Source: Haloplanus salinus
GTDB lineage: Archaea; Halobacteriota; Halobacteria; Halobacteriales; Haloferacaceae
Length of the DNA: 64,000 nt
NCBI RefSeq assembly: GCF_003336245.1
Contig: NZ_QPHM01000001.1
Coordinates: forward strand, 496,001-560,000
Direction of reading: 5' to 3'
Part shown: positions 1 to 7,255 of the stretch, one piece after another
Numbering within the stretch: the stretch's first letter is position 1
Layout of the letters: each line of letters starts with the position of its first letter
The notes under the pieces: generated by a model
Told to the model about the DNA's origin: nothing
The model's input: the letters and a program-made list of their open reading frames with translations, nothing else
The model's database searches: none
Position numbers and translations under genes: made by a program

Positions 1-534
1 GTCGTGGACGAGACGGAGCGGATCGTGCGCGACGGCATCGCGCTCCTACGGACGCTCGATGCCCGTCCCGGCTTGGTTCCGGGTGGCGGCGCGACGGAGG
101 TAGCGCTCGCGCTGGCGGTCCGAGCGTTCGGACGCTGCGTCGACGACCGCCGGGCGCTCGCCGTCGACGCGTTCGCCGACGCCATCGAGACCATCCCCGT
201 GTCGTTGGCGCGGAACGCGGGCATGGACCCCATCGACAGCCTGCTCGAACTTCGGCGGCGCCACGCCGACGGCGAGCGGTCGGTCGGGATCGACGGCGAC
301 TCCCGGAGCGTCACCGACGTGGCGGCCCGTGGCGTCGTCGAACCCGTCCGTCTCGCGGACCGCGTCGTCGCCAACGCGACGGACGCGGCGACGCTCGTGC
401 TTCGGATCGACGACGTGATCCGGACGCGGGGGACGAGCGATGGGGGCGCACACGACCACGATCACGATCACGATCACGACCACGGCGGCGTCAGCGGCGA
501 CCCGGGGGGGTATCCGTGGGCGATCAGTCACTGA
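1..534 (+). CDS. Thermosome (group II chaperonin) subunit, C-terminal part, 5' end cut by the window
   Basis: Only the last ~178 residues are present, read in frame from the left edge. They match the end of the equatorial domain of TCP-1/Cpn60 group II chaperonins, ATP-driven protein-folding double rings in the cytoplasm. Seen are the VPGGGATE nucleotide-site segment, the LAVDAFADAIETIP helix, the MDPID turn and the terminal LRIDDVI helix. A complete paralog lies at 52072-53640 and shares these blocks. The usual Gly/Met-rich thermosome tail is absent; instead the chain ends with an alternating His-Asp run and a short GVSGDPGG stretch. The family is certain. Which paralog (cct1/2/3 type) cannot be judged without the N-terminus. 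Confidence 0.93.
   Translation, partial: VVDETERIVRDGIALLRTLDARPGLVPGGGATEVALALAVRAFGRCVDDRRALAVDAFADAIETIPVSLARNAGMDPIDSLLELRRRHADGERSVGIDGDSRSVTDVAARGVVEPVRLADRVVANATDAATLVLRIDDVIRTRGTSDGGAHDHDHDHDHDHGGVSGDPGGYPWAISH
451..483 (+). repeat. In-frame (CAY GAY)n repeat encoding a His-Asp tail
   Basis: Eleven codons alternate His and Asp (six His, five Asp) near the C-terminus of the thermosome fragment. Third-base variation (CAC only, GAC/GAT mixed) makes it an imperfect hexanucleotide microsatellite. A metal-binding role is inference. Confidence 0.9.
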
Positions 535-576
535 ACGGCGGCCACGAACCGGCTATCGTCGGCCCTCCGGGGGAGC

Positions 577-933
577 CTACACGAGGAGGGCGGCGATGCC
601 GATGCCGACGAGCGCCCCGAACAGGTTCGCGGCGGCGTACCAGACGGCGAGGCGGCGGTCGCCCGTCTCCCACAGCCGAACGGTGTCGACCGAGAACGAG
701 GAGAACGTCGTGTACGATCCGCACGCACCGGTACCGACGAACAGGAGGACGTCCTCGCCGGCCCCGAGGAAGGTGACGAGCGCGAGGACGAACGACCCGA
801 GGACGTTGACCGTGAACGTTCCGTAGGGAAACCGCCGGTTGCCCGCGACGCCGCCGACGTAACGGCCGGTCGCGAACCGAAGGACCGCGCCGAGGGCGGC
901 GCCGGCGCCGACGAGAGGCGCCGGGTCGATCAT
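577..933 (-). CDS. crcB: CrcB/Fluc fluoride channel subunit, second gene of a pair
   Basis: This 118-residue protein has four predicted membrane helices. It carries the Fluc signatures GAVLRF, FPYGTFTVNVLGS (the pore Asn) and GACGSYTTFSSFS (the Phe-box and central Ser/Thr segment). Fluc proteins are dimeric fluoride-exporting channels in the cytoplasmic membrane. The ATG overlaps the stop of the upstream crcB by 4 bp (ATGA), so the two are probably translated together. Length is normal for the family (~120-130). With its non-identical neighbour it probably forms a heterodimer (inference). Confidence 0.92.
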   Translation of the reverse strand: MIDPAPLVGAGAALGAVLRFATGRYVGGVAGNRRFPYGTFTVNVLGSFVLALVTFLGAGEDVLLFVGTGACGSYTTFSSFSVDTVRLWETGDRRLAVWYAAANLFGALVGIGIAALLV

Positions 934-1322
934 CGGCTGCCACCCCAGAGCGCCCCCGCGGCGCGCCGGCCGGCGAGGACGGCGGTGAAGCCGGCGGCGT
1001 AACTCGCCACGACGTATCCGAGACCGATCGCCGGCGTCGACTGGACGGTTTCCAGCGCGAACGTGCTGTACGTGGTAAACGAGGAGAGAAATCCGGTGCC
1101 GAGGACGACGCTCGTCTCCTCGCTGAGTACGCCGTGGAGGTCGGCCTCGGAGGCCAGAAAGCCGAGCGCGAGACAACCGAGAACGTTCGCCGCGAACGTG
1201 CCGGCGAGGCCGGGCAGCACGAGCGAGAGGACGTACCGGAAGGTCGCCCCGGCGAAACCACCGACTGCGACGAGGGCGGCGAGTTCGAGCAGCCGAAGCC
1301 GCGATGCCGTTGACCGGTCCAT
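930..1322 (-). CDS. crcB: CrcB/Fluc fluoride channel subunit, first gene of a pair
   Basis: This 130-residue membrane protein has GATFRY, GTFAANVLGC and GFLSSFTTYSTFALE, the Fluc pore signatures. It is first in a two-gene operon with the crcB at 577-933. ATG at 1322 is chosen over an adjacent in-frame GTG at 1325. An ATTAATA-type TATA element around 1348-1357 lies ~28 nt upstream, fitting a leaderless transcript. The pore residues are conserved but the two copies differ widely, as in heterodimeric Fluc pairs. Confidence 0.92.
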   Translation of the reverse strand: MDRSTASRLRLLELAALVAVGGFAGATFRYVLSLVLPGLAGTFAANVLGCLALGFLASEADLHGVLSEETSVVLGTGFLSSFTTYSTFALETVQSTPAIGLGYVVASYAAGFTAVLAGRRAAGALWGGSR

Positions 1323-1404
1323 CACAACCGCCGGTTTCGAGGGCGGTCCGTATTAATCGGCACGCCGACCCGCCACCGCAGGGCATGTTCGTTTCAGTGA
1401 ACTT

Positions 1405-1433
1405 CAGTATAATTAACCATAAGTAAATTATAA
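1405..1433 (+). promoter_or_regulatory. AT-rich promoter of the amide/urea channel gene
   Basis: A 29-bp AT-rich island in otherwise GC-rich DNA contains overlapping TATA-like elements (TATAATTAA, TAAATTATAA). It lies ~80 bp before the ATG at 1515, so a leader of roughly 50-60 nt with a GAGGGGTGG ribosome-binding site (1504-1512) is expected. Most genes here look leaderless. Confidence 0.55.
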
Positions 1434-1514
1434 GTCGTGGTTCGCCGTCTGTCCACGTGTCATGTTTCCAACTATCGTGGGCCACGGCAGTCGTCGTACA
1501 CCGAGGGGTGGACC

Positions 1515-2039
1515 ATGACGTTGTACGGCGTTCTCGGCATGGGACTACTGTTCGTCGGGGGCGTCCTCTTCGTCAACGGGATGTGGCTCCTCGGCTACGG
1601 CTCGGACAGGGACGTCGCGGTCTTCAACTTCCTCGTCGGCCTGATCACGTTCCTCATCGTCCTCTGGTGGGCGTTCGGCGGCGACGCCTCGGAGGGAACC
1701 GCGTTCAACGCCGCCGGAACGATGCTGTTCTCGTTCACGTACCTCTGGATCGGGGCGAACGCCATCCGCGGCGTCGACGATCAGCGCTCGTTCGGCTGGT
1801 ACTGCGGGTTCGTCGCCGTCACGGCGGTGCCGACGGCGTATCTCGTCTTCCGCTCCGGTGACGTCGGGTTGACGGGGCTGTGGCTCCTGTGGGCGGTGCT
1901 CTGGGCCGCCTTCTTCATCCTGTTGGCGCTCGAACGCGACGATCTCACCAACCCGGTCGGCTCGTTCACCGCCGTCACCGGCGCCGTCACGGCAGTCGGC
2001 GGCTACCTGATGGCCGCGGGCTTCTGGCCGTGGGCCTGA
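1515..2039 (+). CDS. amiS: AmiS/UreI family membrane transporter (amide or urea channel)
   Basis: This 174-residue protein has about six hydrophobic helices and the AmiS/UreI pattern, beginning with LYGVLGMGLLFVGGVLFVNG and followed by a WWAFGGD turn and a LWIGANAIRG segment. AmiS/UreI proteins are membrane channels for short amides or urea. The next gene, 128 bp downstream on the same strand, encodes a formamidase/acetamidase, so amide uptake is the likely role. ATG 1515 is preceded by a GAGGGGTGG ribosome-binding site; a GTG at 1437 would add a non-family N-terminus. Urea rather than amide as substrate cannot be excluded. Confidence 0.85.
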   Translation: MTLYGVLGMGLLFVGGVLFVNGMWLLGYGSDRDVAVFNFLVGLITFLIVLWWAFGGDASEGTAFNAAGTMLFSFTYLWIGANAIRGVDDQRSFGWYCGFVAVTAVPTAYLVFRSGDVGLTGLWLLWAVLWAAFFILLALERDDLTNPVGSFTAVTGAVTAVGGYLMAAGFWPWA

Positions 2040-2110
2040 AACGAGTCGCCGGCCCGTCCGGGCGTTTCGTTCGCCACGTTGCCGGCTGAGTACAGCGACG
2101 TGTCGGTCCG

Positions 2111-2136
2111 ATTTGTTACAATAGTATTAAGTAAGT
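2111..2136 (+). promoter_or_regulatory. AT-rich promoter of the formamidase gene
   Basis: The segment TTACAATAGTATTAAGTAAG contains a TATA-like core about 40 bp before the ATG at 2168. A second promoter inside the amiS-fmdA pair means the amidase can be made separately from the channel. Confidence 0.5.
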
Positions 2137-2167
2137 CTGAGTAACATTTTCTCGTGGACTGGTATCA

Positions 2168-3439
2168 ATGCCCGAAGTAAAGTTCGAAGTCGACGTCGAC
2201 AGTCCGCCGGACGAACAGCCAGGGGCGAACCCGTTCAATCGATGGCACCCGGACATCCCGGCGGTCGTCGACGTAGAACCAGGCGAGTCCGTCCGCCTCG
2301 AAGCGCTGGACTGGACCGGCGGTCAGATCGCGGACAACGACGATCCGAACGAGGTCCGGGACGTGGACCTGAATCAGGTCCACTACCTCGCGGGACCGGT
2401 CCACGTCGAGGGGGCGGAGCCGGGTGACCTGTTGAAAGTCGAGTTCCTCGACATGGGACCGCTCAACGAGCGTTCCGAGTTCGGGTTTACCGGAACGTTC
2501 TCACAGAAGAACGGCGGCGGGTTCCTCACGGACCACTTCCCACACGCGGCGAAGTCCATCTGGGACCTCGACGGCTACACCGTCTCGTCACGGCACGTTC
2601 CCGACGTGCGCTACGAGGGGAAGATCCACCCCGGACTCGCCGGGTGTGCACCGAGTCAGGAACTCTTAGAGGAGTGGAACGCCCGAGAGCAGGAACTCAT
2701 CGACAAACACGCCGAGGACCCCGAGTCGATCCAGAACCACCCGACCGGTGAGGCGGAACCCCCCGTCGCGGCTCCCCCGTCCAAGGAGGGGGCCCAGATG
2801 GGGGAGATGGATCCCGACGAGGCCGAGGAAGCCGCCGAGGAGGCCGCCCGAACCGTTCCGCCGCGCGAACACGGCGGCAACCACGACATCAAGGACCTCT
2901 CCATCGGTTCGACGGTCTATTTCCCCGTCTACGTCGACGGCGCGAAGTTCGGCGTCGGCGACTTCCACGCCTCACAGGGCGACGGTGAGGTCACTTTCTG
3001 TGGCGCCATCGAGATGGCCGCGTACATCGACCTCAAATTCGAGGTCGTCAAAAACGGCATGGAGGATCACGGCGTCACGCACCCCATCTTCGAACCGGGG
3101 CACCGCGGCCCCAACTTCGAGGACTACGTCACCTTCTGTGGGTACTCCGTCACCGAGGACGGCGAACAGCATTACATCGACTCCCACACCGCGTACCGTC
3201 GGGCGTGCCTCCAGGCCATCGATTACCTCAAGAACTTCGGCTACACCGGCCAACAGGCGCTCCACATCCTGGGGACGGTACCGATCGAGGGCCGCCAGAG
3301 CGGCGTCGTCGACGTTCCCAACGCCTGTTCGACGCTCGCCCTTCCGACGGGTGCCTTCGAGTTCGACATCTCACCCGGGAGCCTGGGCGACGCGAAGGAC
3401 CGCGGTGACCTCGTCGTCACCGACCAACCGCTCGGATAG
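2168..3439 (+). CDS. fmdA: Formamidase/acetamidase (FmdA/AmdA family)
   Basis: The 423-residue protein matches the FmdA_AmdA family, cytoplasmic enzymes hydrolysing formamide or short amides to ammonia and the acid. Visible family blocks are GPVHVEGAEPGDLLKVEFLD, GGGFLTDHFPHAAK, HPGLAGCAPS, VGDFHASQGDGEVTFCGAIE and the C-terminal VDVPNACSTLALP. An acidic Glu/Asp-rich stretch around residues 215-240, before the central catalytic block, is typical halophilic expansion. Length agrees with the family (~400-415) plus that insert. The upstream channel gene suggests an amide-nitrogen scavenging unit. Substrate preference cannot be read from the sequence. Confidence 0.93.
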   Translation: MPEVKFEVDVDSPPDEQPGANPFNRWHPDIPAVVDVEPGESVRLEALDWTGGQIADNDDPNEVRDVDLNQVHYLAGPVHVEGAEPGDLLKVEFLDMGPLNERSEFGFTGTFSQKNGGGFLTDHFPHAAKSIWDLDGYTVSSRHVPDVRYEGKIHPGLAGCAPSQELLEEWNAREQELIDKHAEDPESIQNHPTGEAEPPVAAPPSKEGAQMGEMDPDEAEEAAEEAARTVPPREHGGNHDIKDLSIGSTVYFPVYVDGAKFGVGDFHASQGDGEVTFCGAIEMAAYIDLKFEVVKNGMEDHGVTHPIFEPGHRGPNFEDYVTFCGYSVTEDGEQHYIDSHTAYRRACLQAIDYLKNFGYTGQQALHILGTVPIEGRQSGVVDVPNACSTLALPTGAFEFDISPGSLGDAKDRGDLVVTDQPLG

Positions 3440-3452
3440 CGGCGCAGACACA

Positions 3453-3743
3453 TCACTCTTTTTCGGCCGTCTCGTGTATCACCGCGGTCAACGCCCCGAT
3501 GTCGGCCGGGTCGTCGTCCGTCGTTCCGTGATACGCCGCCGCGCCGCGGAGGGCGAGTCTGACGACGTCGTCCGTGTCGAGCATCCGCTCGTCGAGTCGT
3601 CCGTTCAACTCGTCACGAATCTCGCCGAGACGGTCACGCGTATCGATCGAGAGGGTCGTCGACGTCCGAAATCCGTGCGGCGTCTCGTCGTGGAGTCGAC
3701 GGGCCTGCCGAACGAGGTCGGCCTTCGGTTCGTTGGATGTCAT
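3453..3743 (-). CDS. Small haloarchaeal protein with a ribbon-helix-helix-like core
   Basis: 96 residues, not recognised as a named family. After a polar N-terminus, TSTTLSID could form a beta strand, followed by helices TRDRLGEIRDEL and DTDDVVRLALRGA; this order resembles ribbon-helix-helix DNA-binding proteins (inference only). The C-terminus is acidic. It faces the formamidase gene with 13 bp between stops, and its start is 106 bp from the end of tatA on the same strand. It may be a local regulator but nothing proves it. Confidence 0.6.
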   Translation of the reverse strand: MTSNEPKADLVRQARRLHDETPHGFRTSTTLSIDTRDRLGEIRDELNGRLDERMLDTDDVVRLALRGAAAYHGTTDDDPADIGALTAVIHETAEKE

Positions 3744-3849
3744 GCGACCAACTACTCGGCGGCCAACGTCTAATGTGTTCGTGCTACGGCGTCACCGGGT
3801 GGAATCGAGCGGGGGAGCGGGGGGAGAGAACGGTGATCCGGGCGGGCGC

Positions 3850-4113
3850 TCAGCTGGTTTTCTCGGTTTCGGCGGTGGAAGATTCGGTCGTCTCCGTCGT
3901 CGACGGCTCGGACGCGGGTTCCTCGGCACCCTCTTTCAGCTCCTCCTCGATCTCTTCGCGCCCGCGTTTGAACTCACCCATGGCCTGCCCGGTCGAGCGA
4001 GCCAGTTTCGGGATTTTGTTCGCCCCGAACAGCAAGACGAGGACGAAGAGGACGATGAGCAACTCCGGCCCGCCGGGCAACCCGGGGAACAGTGGAACGA
4101 TTGGGTCGTACAT
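3850..4113 (-). CDS. tatA: Twin-arginine translocase TatA/TatE subunit
   Basis: 87 residues: a short N-terminus, one membrane helix (ELLIVLFVLVLLFGANKIP), then the amphipathic helix KLARSTGQAMGEFKRGREEI and an acidic Ser/Thr/Glu tail. This is the standard TatA layout, with the FGANKIPKLARSTG hinge strongly conserved. TatA multimers form the protein-conducting part of the Tat system, which haloarchaea use for most secreted proteins. ATG 4113 is preferred to the adjacent GTG at 4116 because a CTATAATT element sits ~28 nt upstream. Confidence 0.93.
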   Translation of the reverse strand: MYDPIVPLFPGLPGGPELLIVLFVLVLLFGANKIPKLARSTGQAMGEFKRGREEIEEELKEGAEEPASEPSTTETTESSTAETEKTS

Positions 4114-4136
4114 CACTACTTCCTGCTAGCCTGTTC

Positions 4137-4147
4137 GCAATTATAGG
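4137..4147 (-). promoter_or_regulatory. TATA box of tatA
   Basis: On the minus strand the sequence reads CCTATAATTGC, centred about 28 nt before the tatA ATG. This spacing predicts a leaderless mRNA. Confidence 0.55.
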
Positions 4148-4299
4148 CTTTTTGCTGTTCGCGACGCTGCAGGACGTCGCTGGCCGTACCGGCCGAGGCG
4201 GTGACCGTCGTGGGGCAGCACACGTTCGACTCGAGGGCAAAGGGTGCCAAACACGCCGATATCAACAGGGGTAAGACCGTTCTCCATCGTACGACGCCT

Positions 4300-4773
4300 A
4301 TGATCGACACCGGCGACGACGCTCCGGATTTCACCGTGCCGCTCGCGAACGGCGACGTGGAGTCGTTCACGCTCTCGGACCGCCTCGACGAGGCGCCCAT
4401 CGTGCTCGCCTTCTTTCCGGCGGCGTTCACCAACACCTGTACGACCGAGATGTGTACGTTCCGCGACCGACTGGCGAGCTTCGAGGACGTCGGCGGAACG
4501 GTGTACGGCGTCAGCGTCGACCTGCCGTACACGCTCAACGAGTTCCGCGAGCGGAACGACCTGAACTTCGGCCTCCTCAGCGACGAGCGCCGCGAACTGA
4601 TCGAGGCGTACGGCGTGATCGATCGGTGGGAGCCACGCGATATCCGCGTCGCCAAGCGAGCCGTCTTCGTCGTCGACGCCGACGGCCGGATCACGTACGC
4701 GTGGGTCGGCGACACCCCGAAACAGGAACCGGACTACGAGGCGGTCCACGGGGCGGCGGTCGACGCGGCCTGA
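4300..4773 (+). CDS. Peroxiredoxin (AhpC/TSA, BCP-type)
   Basis: This 157-residue thioredoxin-fold protein has the peroxidatic motif FFPAAFTNTC; Cys47 is the predicted peroxidatic residue and Cys52 a possible resolving residue. It reduces hydroperoxides in the cytoplasm using a thiol donor. The start at ATG 4300 gives the usual family N-terminus (GDDAPDFTVPLANG). Upstream in-frame ATG 4201 would add 33 residues of non-family sequence. It stands alone, with the HD protein gene beginning 94 bp downstream on the same strand. Confidence 0.92.
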   Translation: MIDTGDDAPDFTVPLANGDVESFTLSDRLDEAPIVLAFFPAAFTNTCTTEMCTFRDRLASFEDVGGTVYGVSVDLPYTLNEFRERNDLNFGLLSDERRELIEAYGVIDRWEPRDIRVAKRAVFVVDADGRITYAWVGDTPKQEPDYEAVHGAAVDAA

Positions 4774-4867
4774 GGCGGAGTCCCGTGACCGTCCCGCCGA
4801 GCCACCCCGACGCCCAACGAGCCGCACGAGTCGGCGTGCTTTTTTCATCGGCCGGCGAAGCACCGCT

Positions 4868-5671
4868 ATGGCCAGCGACGACGCCGACGGACGCAAGTAC
4901 GATCCCGACGCCGACCACTCGTTTCCCGACGAGAGGCTGAACGGCGTCCTGTCGGTGCTCCTCGACGACCCCGAAGTGACGACGTATCTGGAGGCCCAGA
5001 ACGTCAACGCCGTCACGCGGAAAGGCTACAACGACCACGGGCCGAAACACATCAGCATCGTCCGGAACCGGGCGCTCCGCCTGTACGAACTCCTGAAACG
5101 CGCCGGCGTGCCGTTCAACGGCGCCGCGGACCAGGGCCTCGACGAGGCCGACGAGCCGGTAATCGTCGCGCTCGCGGCCACCCTCCACGACGTGGGCCAC
5201 GTCGTCCACCGTGATGAACACGCTTACTACTCCATCCCGCTCGCTTCCGACATCCTCGATCGGCTCCTCCCGCAGTGGTACGATACGGGCGACGCGGTGC
5301 GGGTGAAAGCCGAGACGCTCCACGCCATCCTCTGTCACCACACGGAAGAGGACCCGCTGACCCGCGAGGCGGGCGTCATCCGCGTCGCCGACGCCCTCGA
5401 CATGGAGCGGGGACGCTCGCGCATCCCGTACGAGAAGGGCGGCCGCGGGATCAACACGCTGTCGAGTCAGGCGATTCGGGACGTGACGCTGGAGGGCGGC
5501 GACGACGCTCCGGTGCTGGTCGAGATCGAGATGGTGAACGCCGCCGGCGTCTACCAGGTCGACAACCTCCTGAAGTCGAAGCTACGGGACTCGACGCTGG
5601 AGGAGTACGTCCGCATCGTCGCCGTCAACACCAAACAGGAGAGCGGGCTGGTCGAACGGATCGAACTTTAG
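4868..5671 (+). CDS. HD-domain metal-dependent phosphohydrolase
   Basis: The 267-residue protein has an HD domain: HISIVRNR around residue 60, the paired HD of LHDVGHV near residue 109, and the downstream HAILCHH histidines near residue 155 that complete the metal site. A RVADALDMERGRSRIPYEKG segment follows, as in archaeal HD proteins fused to a small C-terminal alpha/beta domain. Substrate unknown; HD enzymes act on nucleotides or other phosphoesters. Its TAG overlaps the TAA of the convergent MscS gene by 4 bp. Confidence 0.85.
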   Translation: MASDDADGRKYDPDADHSFPDERLNGVLSVLLDDPEVTTYLEAQNVNAVTRKGYNDHGPKHISIVRNRALRLYELLKRAGVPFNGAADQGLDEADEPVIVALAATLHDVGHVVHRDEHAYYSIPLASDILDRLLPQWYDTGDAVRVKAETLHAILCHHTEEDPLTREAGVIRVADALDMERGRSRIPYEKGGRGINTLSSQAIRDVTLEGGDDAPVLVEIEMVNAAGVYQVDNLLKSKLRDSTLEEYVRIVAVNTKQESGLVERIEL

Positions 5672-6564
5672 CCGTCGACGGGGTCGGCCGTGACGCCGCT
5701 GACCTCCAGCGACCCTTCGAGCGTCCGGTTCGGGTACGGGATGTCGATGCCCTCCTCGTCGAAGCGCTTCTTGACCGCGGTGACGTACTGACCGCGCGTC
5801 TTGACGAAGTCGGCGCGGCTCGGATCGTCGATCCAGATCCGCGATTTGAGCACGACCGACGAATCGCCGAGGTCGGTGAGGCGAACCGAGGGCGCGGGGT
5901 CGTCGAGGATGTCCGGGTGGGCGTGTGCTTCCTCCAGGATGATCTCGTTTGCCCGCTCGATGTCGTCCTCGTAGCCGATACCGAAGGGAACCTGGAGCCG
6001 GAGCTGCCCCTTCGCGACGGGGTTTTTGATCACGCCGTCGGTGAGCTGTGAGTTCGGTACGGTCAGCAGCTCGTTGTCGAAGGTTCGCACCCGCGTCACG
6101 CGGAAGCTAATGTCCTCGACGACGCCGGAGTTGCCGTCCCACTCGATCCAGTCGCCGATCTTGAACGGCTTGTCGGTGAAGATGAAGACGCCGGCGACGA
6201 AGTTGGCGAGGACGTCCTGCATGGCGAAGCCGATGGCGAGCGTCGCCGCGGCGGCAACCGTCGCCAGCGACTGGAGGAAGTTGCCGTACCCCGCGAAGCC
6301 GAAGGCGATGGCGATGCCGGCGAAGACGACGACGACGGAGGTAAGCTTCCGGAGCGGTCGCTTGGCGTGGACTTCGAGTCCACGGGAGTCCATCACGCGG
6401 TCGACGAGCGGAAGCACGACTGCACGCCCCGCGAGATAGACGGCGACGAGGACGACGACGAAGGCGATGGCGGAGCCGATCGCCGCCGCGTACGGCACGC
6501 CGTTGTTCGCGAGGAACCGTCCGATTGCGCCGCTCCCGCCCGCCTGCAGCGGAAGCGCGCTCAT
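5668..6564 (-). CDS. MscS-family mechanosensitive channel
   Basis: 298 residues with about three N-terminal membrane helices followed by the MscS pore and beta domain (LAIGFAMQDVLANFVAGVFI, DKPFKIGDWIEWDGNSGVVEDI, VPNSQLTDGVIKNP). Channels of this family open under membrane tension and release osmolytes on hypo-osmotic shock, an obvious need for a halophile. Its ATG overlaps the yhbY stop by 4 bp, so it is translationally coupled to an RNA-binding protein gene. Length is normal for small MscS proteins. Confidence 0.93.
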   Translation of the reverse strand: MSALPLQAGGSGAIGRFLANNGVPYAAAIGSAIAFVVVLVAVYLAGRAVVLPLVDRVMDSRGLEVHAKRPLRKLTSVVVVFAGIAIAFGFAGYGNFLQSLATVAAAATLAIGFAMQDVLANFVAGVFIFTDKPFKIGDWIEWDGNSGVVEDISFRVTRVRTFDNELLTVPNSQLTDGVIKNPVAKGQLRLQVPFGIGYEDDIERANEIILEEAHAHPDILDDPAPSVRLTDLGDSSVVLKSRIWIDDPSRADFVKTRGQYVTAVKKRFDEEGIDIPYPNRTLEGSLEVSGVTADPVDG

Positions 6565-6809
6565 CGGTACAGCACTGCGGTGTTGCCGCGCGTCTCGACG
6601 ACGGCGGCGTCGACGCGGTCGGCAAGGTCGGCCGCAAGCGTCTCGACGTCCGTTCCTCCGCGGGCCGCCCGCAGGAACTTCACTTTCACCAGCTCTCTGT
6701 CCCCCAACTGGTCGTCGAGTTCGTCGACGACGGCCCCGACCCCACTCTTGCCGACCCAGACCGTCACGTCGAGGTCGTGGGCCCGCTTACGTAGCGCTTG
6801 CGTATCCAT
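6561..6809 (-). CDS. YhbY/CRM-domain RNA-binding protein
   Basis: 82 residues make up a single CRM (YhbY) domain: alpha-beta start (LRKRAHDLDVTVWVGKSGV), central helix VVDELDDQLGDRELVKVKFL, and the end strand VVETRGNTAVLYR. CRM proteins bind rRNA precursors and act in ribosome maturation. The gene lies between rnp4 and the MscS gene, all on the minus strand, so it sits with RNA-processing genes. A TATA element at 6838-6851 gives it its own promoter. Confidence 0.92.
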   Translation of the reverse strand: MDTQALRKRAHDLDVTVWVGKSGVGAVVDELDDQLGDRELVKVKFLRAARGGTDVETLAADLADRVDAAVVETRGNTAVLYR

Positions 6810-6837
6810 ACCCCGGTACTGTGCCCGAACCGGTTTG

Positions 6838-6851
6838 AAACTTTATAATAA
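6838..6851 (-). promoter_or_regulatory. TATA box of the yhbY-mscS pair
   Basis: The minus strand reads CTTATTATAAAGTTT, the most AT-rich spot between rnp4 and yhbY. It is centred ~36 nt before the yhbY ATG, predicting a leader of about 10 nt. Confidence 0.55.
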
Positions 6852-6885
6852 GGCCGGGACTGCACCGTCGGCTGGCGACGGACGA

Positions 6886-7161
6886 TCAGTCGTACGGATA
6901 CCGCGCCGTCGCGCCGCAGTCACACCGGACGACGACGTGCCCGCGCTGGAGGCGGACACGGGCGTTCCGGCCGGGCACGAGGTACGCGTCGCAGGCGTCG
7001 CAGGTGAACCGCCGAAGCGACCGGGGGAGGGTGAGGCGGTTACGCTCGGCGATGCGACGGGCCAGCCGGACGTACTCCCGGGCGCGTTCCTCGTCCCCTC
7101 CCCTGACGGCGTCGCGGGCGAGGGTTTCCAAGCGGTCGATGCGCTCCGCAGGGATACCCAT
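6886..7161 (-). CDS. rnp4: RNase P protein component 4 (Rpp21 homolog)
   Basis: 91 residues. An N-terminal helical pair (IDRLETLARDAVRGGDEERAREYVRLARRIAERN) is followed by a zinc ribbon with Cys pairs in FTCDAC and VRCDCG. This is the layout of archaeal Rnp4, which binds RNase P RNA with Rnp1 and helps mature tRNA 5' ends. ATG 7161 (MGIPAERIDR) is chosen over an upstream in-frame start at 7230 that would add 23 residues and intrude into the divergent gene region. It precedes yhbY by 76 bp. Confidence 0.92.
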   Translation of the reverse strand: MGIPAERIDRLETLARDAVRGGDEERAREYVRLARRIAERNRLTLPRSLRRFTCDACDAYLVPGRNARVRLQRGHVVVRCDCGATARYPYD

Positions 7162-7255
7162 GGTCGAAGCGGGCCGCCGGGTGGCAAAGGCCTTGCGACA
7201 CCGCGTCGTGGAGACTTTCGATAGCGTCAAGGGAGCGAGGGGTAAATCGCCGCCC

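Noticed and set aside
1323-1404. Possible fluoride riboswitch before the crcB pair
   Set aside because: The ~28-nt TATA-to-ATG distance implies a leaderless mRNA, leaving no room for a riboswitch.
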